DNA of 64,000 nucleotides from an uncultured Flavobacteriaceae bacterium (GCA_947494205.1 CANLUH010000005.1:62001-126000); one strand, 5' to 3'; positions 1 through 8,813 are shown, numbered from the stretch's first letter. Made by a program: numbers and translations. Notes: a model not told the origin generated them from the letters alone.

Positions 1-554
1 CTTTAACTCATGAGTTAGGACACTTCTTAAATTTAGGACATACATTTTCAGGGTCTTGTGGTACAGATGATGCAGTTGCAGATACGCCAAATATAGATCA
101 ACCAAGTTACGGATGCCCAGTAGTAGGAGGAGTAACTATGTGTGGAAATACATCTTTAACTATGAACTTTATGGATTATGTAAATGATGCTTGCATGTTT
201 ATGTTAACTGAAGGTCAAACAGATAGATCTCAAGCTTGGGTAGATGTTATAGAAGATCAGTTTCTTGATAACGTATTAAGTGTACAAGAGTTTGAAGCAG
301 ATAGAGTATTTGCTATTTATCCAAATCCAGCAGATAGCGAAATTACAATACAATCTGTAAATAATATATTAAATGCAGGAGCTAAGATTGAGTTACACGA
401 TATGCTAGGAAGAAGAGTAATTAATGAAACATTAAACTCTTCAGTAGAAGAACAAAAAATAAATGTGAGTAGCTTAAATGAAGGTATTTACTTATTAAAA
501 GTGTCTTCTGAAAACATCTCTGCTACAAAGAAAATTGTAGTAAAAAGATCATAA
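1..554 (+). CDS. M43-type (cytophagalysin/pappalysin-like) metalloprotease, T9SS cargo, 5' truncated
   Basis: The reading frame is open from the window edge (first full codon at 3), so the start lies upstream. Codons at 9-41 read HELGHFLNLGH, a zinc-binding HExxHxxxxxH helix. A Cys-containing stretch with VADTP and GCP follows (about 57-125), then NFMDYVNDACMFM, the Met-turn region; this order is typical of peptidase family M43. From about position 300 the protein ends in a type IX secretion sorting domain: YPNPADSEITI, then NEGIYLLKVSS, then a KKIVVK end. It is therefore a protease exported across the outer membrane by T9SS. One oddity: the eighth residue of the zinc helix is Asn where the extended motif HExxHxxGxxH has Gly. 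The family call is firm; the substrate is unknown. Confidence 0.9.
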   Translation, partial: LTHELGHFLNLGHTFSGSCGTDDAVADTPNIDQPSYGCPVVGGVTMCGNTSLTMNFMDYVNDACMFMLTEGQTDRSQAWVDVIEDQFLDNVLSVQEFEADRVFAIYPNPADSEITIQSVNNILNAGAKIELHDMLGRRVINETLNSSVEEQKINVSSLNEGIYLLKVSSENISATKKIVVKRS

Positions 555-585
555 GGATTAGATAAGATTTAATCTTAAAAATAAT

Positions 586-617
586 AAAAGGGCTTTCATT
601 AATTTGAAAGCCCTTTT
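586..617. terminator. Bidirectional intrinsic terminator between convergent genes
   Basis: AGGGCTTTC at 589-597 pairs with GAAAGCCCT at 606-614 around a short A+T loop, with A-run and T-run flanks that suit termination in both directions. It lies 32 bp after the protease stop and before the stop of the opposing small gene. Confidence 0.85.
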
Positions 618-662
618 TATTTTGAATTAACACTTAAAAATATAAAAAATAGCTAATACTGT

Positions 663-1058
663 TTAAAATTTTAAAACCCAAGTATGTTGGAGTTTCTTAA
701 ACTTAATAAGCTCTTTTCTAAGGATTGGTAAAAAGTCTACGCCATTACTATTGGATTGCTCTAAGCGCTTACAATTTTTATATAATCTATTGGTAAGTAG
801 TTTCACAGACATAATATGTCTATGTTTCTTTTCTGAATAGCGTTCTAATTCTGCTTTTGCAATTTCAGGTGCTAAAGATTCAGACTGCTGTATAATATCT
901 CCCGAAAAATAAATAGTGTCATTTTCTGTACCGTCTTCTTTTAAAGGCGCTAAGTCAGCATTCATATAAGACGATATATGTCTTGAAAGCAAGAAAATAT
1001 CCATTGCCTTCCTATATATAGGTAAATCTGAAAGATGAGAAGGAGTATTTGCTAACAT
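663..1058 (-). CDS. Hypothetical protein, helical
   Basis: This encodes 131 residues from the ATG at 1058; a GTG twelve codons upstream (1094) would add residues that look less protein-like. I do not recognise the family. The sequence is charged and almost wholly helical in character, with Lys/Arg-rich runs (SEKKHRH, LRKELIKFKKL) and no signal peptide or membrane segment, so it is predicted cytoplasmic. The overall look (SDLPIYRKAMDIF start, then long amphipathic helices) resembles small four-helix-bundle proteins, but that is only an impression. It converges on the M43 gene and is divergent from the Lrp regulator at 1180, with which it shares a 121-bp upstream region. Confidence 0.6.
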   Translation of the reverse strand: MLANTPSHLSDLPIYRKAMDIFLLSRHISSYMNADLAPLKEDGTENDTIYFSGDIIQQSESLAPEIAKAELERYSEKKHRHIMSVKLLTNRLYKNCKRLEQSNSNGVDFLPILRKELIKFKKLQHTWVLKF

Positions 1059-1179
1059 GTTTAATTTTTCATAGTTATATACAAAAATACTCACAAGATT
1101 CAGGAATTTAATTTCAAATTTAAAGTAAAAGAGTATATTTGGTTTAATAATTAATTATTTTATTTAATATTTCTTTAAA

Positions 1180-1620
1180 ATGAGTATAGATACACTAAAT
1201 TGGAAAATTTTAAAGTGTTTACAACAAAATGCAAGACTTTCTAATGCAGAAATTGGACGGCAAGTTGGTATAAGTTCGCCAGCAGTTTCTGAACGTATAA
1301 AAAAAATGGAAGACCTTGGTATTATAGAAAGTTATAACACATTTGTATCTTCCTTAGAAGCTGGTTACCAATTAAAAGCGATTATTACATTAAGAGCATT
1401 TATGGGCATGTTAAAGCCCTTTTTAGAAAAAGTAAAAACGTATAATGAAGTTATTAATTGTTATAGAATTACTGGGAATGAAAATATAGTAATGGAAGTG
1501 GTTTTAAAAAATCAAAAGCACCTAGAGTCCTTTATAGACGAGTTAATTGTTTACGGAGAAACAAAAACACAAATCGTACTCTCGCATGTTGTAAAGAATA
1601 ACTCAATTATAAAAGTGTAG
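1180..1620 (+). CDS. Lrp/AsnC family transcriptional regulator
   Basis: It has 146 residues, the normal size for the family. Residues 3-55 form the N-terminal winged helix-turn-helix (LNWKILKCLQQNARLSNAEI, then GRQVGISSPAVSERIKKMEDLGII), matching the AsnC pattern in which the recognition helix follows 'S/T-P-A-V-x-x-R'. Residues about 65-140 form the alpha/beta effector-binding RAM domain, with the conserved YRITGNENIVMEVV strand. Proteins of this family are dimeric or octameric regulators that sense amino acids. No target can be named: the gene stands alone, diverging from an unknown gene, and the operon downstream is on the other strand. The ATG at 1180 places the HTH at the usual position. 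Confidence 0.9.
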   Translation: MSIDTLNWKILKCLQQNARLSNAEIGRQVGISSPAVSERIKKMEDLGIIESYNTFVSSLEAGYQLKAIITLRAFMGMLKPFLEKVKTYNEVINCYRITGNENIVMEVVLKNQKHLESFIDELIVYGETKTQIVLSHVVKNNSIIKV

Positions 1621-1666
1621 TTAAGAAATAACACTTATAAAATGTTACCTCTTAACTTTTCTATTT

Positions 1667-2797
1667 TTAAAAAATAATTTTCTTAGTAATACTATAATCT
1701 TTAGAAGCAATAACAACATGATAGAGACCAGACGTTAAGTTATTTGTATTTAGTTTTATCTGAAAGTTAGTACTGCTTACAGAATATTCTTTTTCTAATA
1801 CAGTTTTTCCAAGAGTGTTATAAATACTAATGTTTAGCGTTTCAATTTTAGCATTTTTAATTTTAATATTTAAAGTGTCTACAGTTGGATTTGGAAATAA
1901 TTGTACTTTAAAGTTTGACAAAGCAAACTCATTAACACTTAATAAAGCATTATCTATAATACGAAGATTTTTAGGTGTAGCATCCGAAACATAAATACGA
2001 TTATTAGCGGTATCTCCTAAAATACCATTTGGTGCGCTAAATGTAGCAGCATTTATATCACCATCAAGGTTTCCAGCAGTAGAACCTGCATAAACATTAA
2101 CAGCACCAGTACTTGGTGTAATGGCATATATTTTATTTTCACCTATTTGTGTTGCCACTAATGTATTACCAACAGCGCTTAAAAAACCTAAGAAATTGGA
2201 ATTAGGAGCACTATTGGGAAGTTGTGCTACTAGTGTAAGCATCCCATTTTCTAATTTCAGAATTTTTCTGTCATTAAAGTTTGCTATGTAGGCTGTGTCT
2301 CCAATAAAAGCAATGCCGGCAGGGCCATTTAAAGGCGTGCCAGAAAAAATGGTAGTAATCGTTCCATCTGTAGTAAGTCGTTTTATTGTACTATTAGAGC
2401 TTGGTGTGCCATATTCTACAATTAACATGTCTGTAGAATTAGGAATACTTTTTATTCCTGCAGGAGTTGTTAAACCTGTAGAATAGGTTGTAATTAATGT
2501 GCCATTAGTATCATATTTTCTTATAACATTGGCAGTGTGGTCGCAAATAAAAATTTCATCAACAGTATTAATGCCTATACCATTTGGATTAGAAAATCCA
2601 TTCTTAAAAACGGTTACAGTACCATCAGTGTCTAATTTATATACGGTATTGCCGCTCCAGTCTGATCCATAAATATTGCCTTGAGAATCCTTAGCCAATC
2701 CATCGCTAAAAGCACCATCTGTAACAGTAGTAACTGTTTGTGCATAAATAAAGAAATTAAAGAATAATAGACTAATAAAAGTAATTGTTTTGTGCAT
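1667..2797 (-). CDS. Secreted SMP-30/NHL-like beta-propeller with T9SS sorting domain
   Basis: The 376-residue product starts with a signal peptide (hydrophobic stretch ending IYAQ) and continues with about six repeats that resemble NHL or SMP-30 blades: G(L/I)AxDxxGNIYxxD, GIGINTVDEIFICD, GIAFIGDTAYIANF, GILGDTANNRIYVSD. The last ~75 residues are a T9SS sorting domain (FPNPTVDTLNIKI ... TSGLYHVVIASKDYSITKKIIF). It should fold as a propeller, be exported through T9SS and be anchored at or released from the cell surface. NHL-type propellers bind proteins or carbohydrates or act as lactonases; no catalytic residues can be assigned, so the role is open. It is monocistronic, between convergent Lrp and the upstream AraC gene. 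Confidence 0.85.
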   Translation of the reverse strand: MHKTITFISLLFFNFFIYAQTVTTVTDGAFSDGLAKDSQGNIYGSDWSGNTVYKLDTDGTVTVFKNGFSNPNGIGINTVDEIFICDHTANVIRKYDTNGTLITTYSTGLTTPAGIKSIPNSTDMLIVEYGTPSSNSTIKRLTTDGTITTIFSGTPLNGPAGIAFIGDTAYIANFNDRKILKLENGMLTLVAQLPNSAPNSNFLGFLSAVGNTLVATQIGENKIYAITPSTGAVNVYAGSTAGNLDGDINAATFSAPNGILGDTANNRIYVSDATPKNLRIIDNALLSVNEFALSNFKVQLFPNPTVDTLNIKIKNAKIETLNISIYNTLGKTVLEKEYSVSSTNFQIKLNTNNLTSGLYHVVIASKDYSITKKIIF

Positions 2798-2887
2798 TGT
2801 TTTTCTGTTTTAATTAATAACATCAAAACTATGTGTAATGCAAAAGGTAATCGACCGCGTGTATACTATTGTACTAATCCAATACTA

Positions 2888-4009
2888 TTAAATCGAAGTG
2901 TTCATTTGTTTAATATAATTGCTAGGCGTATTATTTGTTATCGTTTTAAACGCTTTATTAAATGTAGACTTAGAATTAAAACCTACATCTAAAGCAATAG
3001 CAAGTAAGGTTTGCGATTGATGCTCTTTCGCTTCTATCTTTTTTAAAAAAGCTTCTACTCTAAACTCATTAATATATTCGTAAAACGTTTTTTTATAAAT
3101 TTTATTTAATAACCAAGAGACATTGTTGGAAGAGGTTTCTAAAGCATCAGATAGCGACTTTAAACTTAAATCTGGAGTTGTAAAAATCTGTTCATTAATT
3201 AATAAATGATTCAGTTTTGTTTTTAAATGTTCAATTTCTGCTTCAGATAGCCTGTTTTTCTCTTTAGGTTTTGTTTTAGTAATTAATGGTAATCTAAGTA
3301 TTTCGGGTTGTGTTAAGCTAAAAAAACCGATAACGTAAATAAATAAGCAAGCTACAATCCACATTACATTATAATTAATATATTGAGAATAAAAATGGAA
3401 TACATAAAGACCTATAAAACTGAATAACCATAATACTAAAAGTAATCCTAGTGTAATTAATATAACAGTTAAATAACGAGACACACTTTGATTATAAGAC
3501 AATTCTTGTTTTTGAATACGTTTGAAATTTACAAAAAGGCGAATAGATTTATACCAGTAAAATGTTAAAGATATTAGCCCTCCGAGTTCTACTATTAAAA
3601 AGAGACTGTATAGTTTGCCAGAATTTACCATTCTCATTAATTCTGAATTACTGTAGCTTAAAGCCCAAACAAAATAGATAACATTTAATAAAATAGGCGA
3701 ATAATGAAGCCAAGACAATCTGTATTTAGGTGTTTCATTAAATGTAAGGCGTCTTATATAACAATACAGTAATGGGCCAAAGATATATATAGTTGCATCT
3801 GCGAGAACACCAACTTTTAGTAAATAATTACTTTTAATACGAACACCAGCGACCCTACCTAAAAGGACTAATGCAGCAATAATTAAAATAAGTGATAAGG
3901 TTTTATTTGCAATTTTATTTTTATTAGGAAGTAGTTGTACCGCTAAAGCCAAAAAAAAACCTTGGCTAATTCCTACAATAAGTACTAAATCTATAAATGA
4001 AAGTGGCAT
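2888..4009 (-). CDS. AraC-family regulator with N-terminal membrane domain
   Basis: The start is taken as the ATG at 4009 (MPLSFIDLVLIVGISQGFFL), preceded by a purine-rich stretch; a TTG at 4096 would overlap the gene upstream and add an unlikely hydrophilic leader. The first ~230 of 373 residues contain about seven hydrophobic membrane segments. The C-terminal ~105 residues are an AraC/XylS double HTH (SDALETSSNNVSWLLNKIYKK and IALDVGFNSKSTFNKAFKTI, then TPSNYI). Such proteins are common in Bacteroidota and are thought to sense a signal in the membrane and bind DNA directly. Its ATG lies 77 bp downstream of the DJ-1/PfpI lipoprotein stop on the same strand, suggesting one transcript and a functional link. 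Confidence 0.88.
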   Translation of the reverse strand: MPLSFIDLVLIVGISQGFFLALAVQLLPNKNKIANKTLSLILIIAALVLLGRVAGVRIKSNYLLKVGVLADATIYIFGPLLYCYIRRLTFNETPKYRLSWLHYSPILLNVIYFVWALSYSNSELMRMVNSGKLYSLFLIVELGGLISLTFYWYKSIRLFVNFKRIQKQELSYNQSVSRYLTVILITLGLLLVLWLFSFIGLYVFHFYSQYINYNVMWIVACLFIYVIGFFSLTQPEILRLPLITKTKPKEKNRLSEAEIEHLKTKLNHLLINEQIFTTPDLSLKSLSDALETSSNNVSWLLNKIYKKTFYEYINEFRVEAFLKKIEAKEHQSQTLLAIALDVGFNSKSTFNKAFKTITNNTPSNYIKQMNTSI

Positions 4010-4085
4010 TTCTTTTTTCTTACTAAAATAGTAATAAACATAGTTTGTAATCGTACTTTTGGGTACAGAAGTACCAATTAAGCTG

Positions 4086-4829
4086 TTATTTAACAATTAA
4101 ATGAGGAACAGTATCTACATTCCAATCTATAACTAAACCTCCAGCTAATTGTTGCGCTACTTTTTTTCCATACAAATGCTCGCATAAATATAAAGCAGCT
4201 TCAAAACTTTTAGCACCACCGGCAGATGTTATGTATTTACCATCGTGAACAAATAAAACATCGTTCCTAATATCTAACTTAGGAAACATAGCTCGCATAG
4301 CATTAATATCGCTAGGAAAAGTTGTAGAAACAGCTTGGTTTAACAAACCTGCTTCTGCCAAAACAAAAGCGCCATCGCAATGAGAAGTTACAAATAGTGC
4401 CTCTTTGTCTATACGTTTTACAAAATTTAACATCACTTTGTCTTTTAAATCGCTATCTAAATGATGCTCTGCACTTGGTATTACCAAAATATCGATTTTG
4501 GGTAGCGTATCTTTTATATAGTTAAAATCTGGGAGAATACGCATACCTTCAAAAGATGTTATTGCTTGGTCTGTATTGGCAACAGTAAATACATTCATAG
4601 CTTTAATATTATCCCTAAAAATGGTATGTTGAAAAATGTCGTAAGGAGCAGTTAACTCTGTATTATAAGTGCCATCCATTATTAAAAAAGCAACATTATA
4701 ACGATTAGCTTCTAGTTTTGGAAATTGTTTTTTTACAGTTTCTGTAACCGGTTTAGTAGTGTTTTGTTCCTTTTTCTTGCAGCTTACTAAAAGGAGTAAA
4801 ACTGTTAAAAATGTCGCTATATATCTCAT
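4086..4829 (-). CDS. DJ-1/PfpI family lipoprotein
   Basis: The ATG at 4829 gives a lipoprotein signal (MRYIATFLTVLLLLVSC), better than the TTG at 4868. The mature protein carries a DJ-1/PfpI fold: YNVAFLIMDGTYNTELTAPYDIF at the start, the acidic residue of the nucleophile elbow region, and SHCDGAFVLAEAGLL, where the Cys sits at the position of the family nucleophile. The layout resembles GlxA-type regulators and isonitrile hydratases, but there is no fused AraC domain; instead a separate AraC gene follows. Membrane anchoring of a DJ-1/PfpI protein is unusual. Possible roles are a periplasmic hydrolase or glyoxalase-like enzyme, or a sensor for the AraC partner. Family call firm, function not. 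Confidence 0.87.
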   Translation of the reverse strand: MRYIATFLTVLLLLVSCKKKEQNTTKPVTETVKKQFPKLEANRYNVAFLIMDGTYNTELTAPYDIFQHTIFRDNIKAMNVFTVANTDQAITSFEGMRILPDFNYIKDTLPKIDILVIPSAEHHLDSDLKDKVMLNFVKRIDKEALFVTSHCDGAFVLAEAGLLNQAVSTTFPSDINAMRAMFPKLDIRNDVLFVHDGKYITSAGGAKSFEAALYLCEHLYGKKVAQQLAGGLVIDWNVDTVPHLIVK

Positions 4830-4974
4830 ATTGGTAAAATAAACAATTGTTTTTGTAAATTTAGTCAATCAAAAAAACTAAGCCTATTTGCAAATGCATT
4901 TTCTTATAAAGTTATGCGAATTAAAATGGAGCCATATAACCACAATCTAATCAATCTTAAAATTAAATTAATAG

Positions 4975-6909
4975 ATGAAACACGTTTTTAAACACTCCTT
5001 AATAGTAACGCTACTCTTTTTTTCTTGTAATGAGAAGCAGAGCGAAACTTTAGAAGCAACAGCTACTCCTGTAGTAGATACTTATGTAGAAGATAACTAC
5101 AACAAACAAGAAGTAGATATCGAAATGCGAGATGGTATAAAATTGCATACTACTATTTATTCTCCAAAAGATACCAGTAAAGAATACCCAATATTAATGC
5201 AACGTACACCATATAGCAGCAAGCCATATGGAGAGGGGAAATATAAAACTAAAATAGGTCCTAATACACATTTAATGAAGGAAGGAAATATAGTAGTGTA
5301 CCAAGATGTTCGAGGGCGTTGGATGAGTGAAGGTGTTTACGATAACATGAGAGCTTATATACCAAATAAGAAAGATAATAACGACATTGATGAATCGTCT
5401 GATACTTATGACACCATTGAGTGGCTAGTAAATAATGTAGATAATAATAATGGTAGAGTAGGAACTTGGGGAATATCGTATCCAGGATTTTACGCAACCT
5501 ATTCTACAATAGATGCACACCCAGCTTTAAAAGCAGCATCACCACAAGCATGTATTGGGGATTTCTTTTTCGACGATTTTCACCATAATGGCGCTTTTCT
5601 ATTGAGTTACTTTAGAGCTATATCTTTATTCGGAACAACCAAAGACAAACCAACAGACTCTACATGGTACAAGTTACCAGAATTAGAAACACAAGACCAA
5701 TACCAGTTCTTTTTAGATGCAGGACCGTTAAGTAATCTAAATAGCTATTTTCAATATGAAAAACCAGATGATAAGTCCTCTAATAAATCAGATAAAATTG
5801 ATGATGTTTTTTGGAAAGAAATTGTAGATCATCCAAATTATGATAGCGTTTGGAAACCAAAAGGATTAATTCAGAATTTAAAAAATGTAAAATCGTCTGT
5901 TGCAACTATGATTGTAGGCGGTTTCTTTGATGCAGAAGATTTATACGGACCATTAGAAACCTATAAAACTATTGAAAGAGAAAAGCCAGATAATTATAAT
6001 ACCATTGTTTTTGGACCATGGGATCACGGCCGTTGGGCAAGTACGCAATCTAAAAACTTTGTAGGGAATTATTATTTTGGCGATTCTATTTCATTAAACT
6101 TTCAAAAAGATATAGAAACTAAGTTTTTTAATCATTTCTTAAAAGGAGATGGTAGTAAAAATTCAGGATTACCAGAAGCTTATGTATTCGATTCAGGTAA
6201 AAAAGAATGGAGCAGTTTCGATGCTTGGCCTCCAAAAGCAACATCAAAACAGAAATTATATCTTAACGATAAAGAAGCACTAACAGCAACACAAAACGGA
6301 ATAACTAAAGAAACATTTGTAAGCGATTTAGAACGCCCTGTTCCGTATTCAGAAGATATTAAAACCGTATTTACACCGAGAAAATATATGACAGATGATC
6401 AACGTTTTGCAGCAAGACGTCCAGATGTGTTAGTGTTTGAAACCGATGTGTTAGAAGAAGATTTAACCTTAGCCGGAGACATTCTAGCAAACTTAAAAGT
6501 AGCAACTACAGGAACAGATGCCGATTGGGTTGTAAAAGTAATAGATGTACATCCAGGTAATATTAAAGAACAAGAAGATGGGATGCAAGACCATTTAAAA
6601 TTAAGCAATTATCACATGATGGTAAGAAGTGAGGTTATGCGAGGACGTTTTAGAAATAGTTTTGAAACTCCAGAACCATTTAAACCTAATACAAAAACAG
6701 ATGTTACTATTAAGTTACAAGATGTATTCCATACGATTAAAGCTGGGCATAAACTGCAAATACAAGTACAAAGTACATGGTTTCCGCTTATAGATTTAAA
6801 CCCACAAACCTTTGTGTCTAATATATATAAAGCAAAGGAAAGTGATTTTAAAAATCAAACACATACCATATTTAACGATTCTAATATTGAGTTTTCTGTT
6901 TTAAAATAG
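4975..6909 (+). CDS. CocE/NonD family hydrolase (S15-like acylase/esterase), lipoprotein
   Basis: The 644-residue protein begins with a lipoprotein signal (lipobox LLFFSC, Cys18). Residues ~45-400 form the alpha/beta-hydrolase of the CocE/X-Pro dipeptidyl-peptidase family, with the nucleophile elbow GISYPG (Ser168), the likely acid in GGFFDAED (Asp319) and the His in FGPWDHGRW (His351). A C-terminal jelly-roll domain of PepX_C type follows, ending in KAGHKLQIQVQSTWFP. Relatives include cocaine esterase and glutaryl-7-ACA acylase, and they cleave acyl, ester or N-terminal peptide bonds. It is predicted to act at the cell envelope. It is transcribed divergently from the DJ-1 gene and followed by its own terminator. 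Confidence 0.9.
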   Translation: MKHVFKHSLIVTLLFFSCNEKQSETLEATATPVVDTYVEDNYNKQEVDIEMRDGIKLHTTIYSPKDTSKEYPILMQRTPYSSKPYGEGKYKTKIGPNTHLMKEGNIVVYQDVRGRWMSEGVYDNMRAYIPNKKDNNDIDESSDTYDTIEWLVNNVDNNNGRVGTWGISYPGFYATYSTIDAHPALKAASPQACIGDFFFDDFHHNGAFLLSYFRAISLFGTTKDKPTDSTWYKLPELETQDQYQFFLDAGPLSNLNSYFQYEKPDDKSSNKSDKIDDVFWKEIVDHPNYDSVWKPKGLIQNLKNVKSSVATMIVGGFFDAEDLYGPLETYKTIEREKPDNYNTIVFGPWDHGRWASTQSKNFVGNYYFGDSISLNFQKDIETKFFNHFLKGDGSKNSGLPEAYVFDSGKKEWSSFDAWPPKATSKQKLYLNDKEALTATQNGITKETFVSDLERPVPYSEDIKTVFTPRKYMTDDQRFAARRPDVLVFETDVLEEDLTLAGDILANLKVATTGTDADWVVKVIDVHPGNIKEQEDGMQDHLKLSNYHMMVRSEVMRGRFRNSFETPEPFKPNTKTDVTIKLQDVFHTIKAGHKLQIQVQSTWFPLIDLNPQTFVSNIYKAKESDFKNQTHTIFNDSNIEFSVLK

Positions 6910-6931
6910 GATAGATACAAGATGAAATAAT

Positions 6932-6964
6932 AGCCCCGACAGATTTTTAAAATCAGTTGGGGCT
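6932..6964. terminator. Intrinsic terminator between convergent genes
   Basis: AGCCCC at 6932-6937 pairs with GGGGCT at 6959-6964, with an inner GATTTT/AAAATC stem, followed by a T-rich run. It serves the CocE-like gene and possibly the VOC gene on the other strand. Confidence 0.8.
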
Positions 6965-7004
6965 TTCTTTTTTATAATACTTTGGACAATCTGATTATAA
7001 TAAA

Positions 7005-7385
7005 CTAATCATTAATTCGCCAAGGTGGATTTTTTCTATTCTTTCCAGCCTTGTATAAAATAATAGTATTGCCATCTAAATCTTGTAAATGTGCTTCCCG
7101 CCATAACCAAGGTTTGTCTTCAGGCATTTGAGTAAATTCAATGCCTTTCTTTAATAGGCTTTCTACTAGTTCGTCTAAATTTTCATCCTGAAAATAAATA
7201 GTAACGTTATTGTTTCTAGTAATAGTTTCAGCTTCATGAATTGAGAAGGTGGCATCACCATCTGGACATTCAAAACGTACATACCTAGGTAAAGCATCAA
7301 CAATTAGTTTCAATCCAAGAATGGTGTAAAACGCTGTAGCCTTTTCAACATTAATAGATGCTATGGTTATTTGGTTTAAATTCAT
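7005..7385 (-). CDS. VOC family protein (glyoxalase/dioxygenase superfamily)
   Basis: A 126-residue single VOC module: it opens NLNQITIASINVEKATAFYT, the classic first beta-alpha of the glyoxalase fold, and ends WREAHLQDLDGNTIILYKAG, the second metal-site strand (D-x-D-G-N). The two halves form the paired beta-alpha-beta-beta-beta units of the family. Members include glyoxalase I, fosfomycin-resistance proteins and antibiotic-binding proteins. It lies three bases after the stop of the MFS gene in the same direction, so the two are co-transcribed. This pairing fits a role in handling a toxic small molecule, but that is inference. Confidence 0.88.
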   Translation of the reverse strand: MNLNQITIASINVEKATAFYTILGLKLIVDALPRYVRFECPDGDATFSIHEAETITRNNNVTIYFQDENLDELVESLLKKGIEFTQMPEDKPWLWREAHLQDLDGNTIILYKAGKNRKNPPWRIND

Positions 7386-7388
7386 GTA

Positions 7389-8591
7389 TTATTTTTTAGC
7401 TTTCATATATAGCTTTAATCCTAAAAGTAAAACAACGCACAGGGTACTTAGAGCAGTCATAATACCCCAAGTATTGTTAAAACCAATACCCTCTGCGAAT
7501 TGTAAACCTGCGTTGTGGGCAAATATACTGGCAACAGAAAAAGACATAGCATACAACGCCATAAACTCACCTTGATTTCCTTTTTTAGCACGTTCCATAG
7601 CAAAAGCATTTGCAAACGGGAAAGCTATCATTTCTCCTAAAGTCGCTAAAAACATACCAATAATAATAACACCTACCCAGTTACTTAAAATAAGAACTAA
7701 AAAGCTTAAGCCTGTTAAAATAGCTCCGAACAGAATAAGTCCAATTTTTGAAAACGATTTAGTCTCTAACCATTTAATTAAAGGCATTTCAAATAGAAAA
7801 ATTAATAAGCCATTGCTTCCTAATAATAAACCTACTTCAATTTCGGTAAGTACATGTACTTGTCTATAGTATATAGGCATTGCAGAGAAGTACTGAAAAA
7901 ATACTAATCCGAATAATATAAGTGCAAAACAGAATATTATAAACGGAATATCTTTATAAGCAGATTCCGGATTATTATTTATAATATCGTCTTGTACTTT
8001 TGCTTTTTTAGGGTTTAAAACCTTTATTAATAATACTGTTGCAGCAATACAAGTAATGCCATCTACCCAAAATAATCCAGCATAGCCCAGCGATACAATA
8101 ATTAAACCACCTAATGCCGGTCCCGCAGAAAACCCTAGATTTATTGCTAAACGAATTAAAGTAACGCTTCTAGTTTTATTTTCTGGTTTACTGTAAGCAC
8201 TTAAGGCTACAAACATAGCAGGCCTAAACATATCTGCAAAAAGTGTGAGTATAAAAACACCAATGCATAAGTCTTTAAAAGTGGTTAAATATTGTAACCC
8301 TATAAATAAAAAGCCAGTGAGTAATAAACTAAATACCATTATTTTATAGTATCCAAGAGTATCTGTTAGTTTACCGCCAAGCCATGTACCTACTACAGAA
8401 CCTAAACCAAAACACGTCATAATCCAAGCGACATTAGACAATGATAAGCCTAAATCTTCGGTTAAATAAATAGATAAAAAAGGGATTACCATGGTTCCAG
8501 CTCTATTTATTAAAGTAATAAAAGAAAGCCACCATACTTCGCTAGAGAGCCCTTTAAAAGAATCTAAATAATTGTTGAATAACGTTTTCAT
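7389..8591 (-). CDS. MFS transporter (drug-efflux type)
   Basis: A 400-residue protein with about 12 hydrophobic segments. The loop after the second segment reads GSVVGTWLGGKLTDTLGYYK, the MFS signature G-x-x-x-D-x-x-G-(R/Y), and SAGPALGGLI in segment 5 resembles the antiporter 'motif C' region. Size and motifs suggest an MdtG-like exporter. It is followed at once by the VOC gene. Its 324-bp upstream region holds a short leader reading frame and an intrinsic terminator 72 bases before the ATG, which suggests control by premature termination (see the separate entries). The substrate cannot be read from the sequence. Confidence 0.88.
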   Translation of the reverse strand: MKTLFNNYLDSFKGLSSEVWWLSFITLINRAGTMVIPFLSIYLTEDLGLSLSNVAWIMTCFGLGSVVGTWLGGKLTDTLGYYKIMVFSLLLTGFLFIGLQYLTTFKDLCIGVFILTLFADMFRPAMFVALSAYSKPENKTRSVTLIRLAINLGFSAGPALGGLIIVSLGYAGLFWVDGITCIAATVLLIKVLNPKKAKVQDDIINNNPESAYKDIPFIIFCFALILFGLVFFQYFSAMPIYYRQVHVLTEIEVGLLLGSNGLLIFLFEMPLIKWLETKSFSKIGLILFGAILTGLSFLVLILSNWVGVIIIGMFLATLGEMIAFPFANAFAMERAKKGNQGEFMALYAMSFSVASIFAHNAGLQFAEGIGFNNTWGIMTALSTLCVVLLLGLKLYMKAKK

Positions 8592-8663
8592 TGGTTTGTT
8601 TTTTTTGATTGTTACTGGTTTAAGTCATATTAAAAAGTTTAATTCGTTATGGACTAAAAATAA

Positions 8664-8691
8664 AAAAGTCCAACTTCGAAGTTGGACTTTT
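8664..8691 (-). terminator. Terminator hairpin in the leader of the MFS gene (candidate attenuator)
   Basis: A perfect palindrome whose core is GTCCAACTTCGAAGTTGGAC: a 12-bp stem (8664-8675 with 8680-8691), a four-base loop and, on the minus strand, a run of six T. It sits between a 24-codon leader frame and the MFS start codon, inside the likely 5' UTR, which is the position of an attenuator rather than a gene-end terminator. The AGTTGG at leader positions 8743-8738 (minus) could pair with the terminator's own CCAACT arm and so form an antiterminator. Confidence 0.6.
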
Positions 8692-8719
8692 AATATTGTA
8701 TTAATTGATATCTACATCA

Positions 8720-8794
8720 TCATAAAATATAATCAGGCCAACTCGCTAAGTAACGAGAAGTACATTGTTTATAATTTCTGATGACTGCGTTCAT
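8720..8794 (-). CDS. Putative 24-residue leader peptide upstream of the MFS gene
   Basis: ATG at 8794 to TGA at 8720, minus strand, beginning MNAVIRNYKQ and ending ASWPDYIL. The frame ends 29 bases before the terminator hairpin. A -7-like box (TAGTTTTG) lies 20 bases upstream of its ATG. An inner CTCG/CGAG hairpin overlaps the segment able to form the antiterminator, so the position of a ribosome on this frame could decide between the structures. No homologue is known to me, and a frame this short can occur by chance; the supporting evidence is its position, not its sequence. Confidence 0.4.
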   Translation of the reverse strand: MNAVIRNYKQCTSRYLASWPDYIL

Positions 8795-8813
8795 TTTCTA
8801 AATTTTGATACCC

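Noticed and set aside
5261-5497. Open frame on the minus strand inside the CocE-like gene
   Set aside because: Antisense shadow of a gene with clear catalytic motifs; its translation has no domain character.
8572-8781. 69-codon plus-strand frame before the P450 gene
   Set aside because: It runs across the MFS start and the palindromic attenuator, has the composition of non-coding DNA and is not preceded by a promoter.
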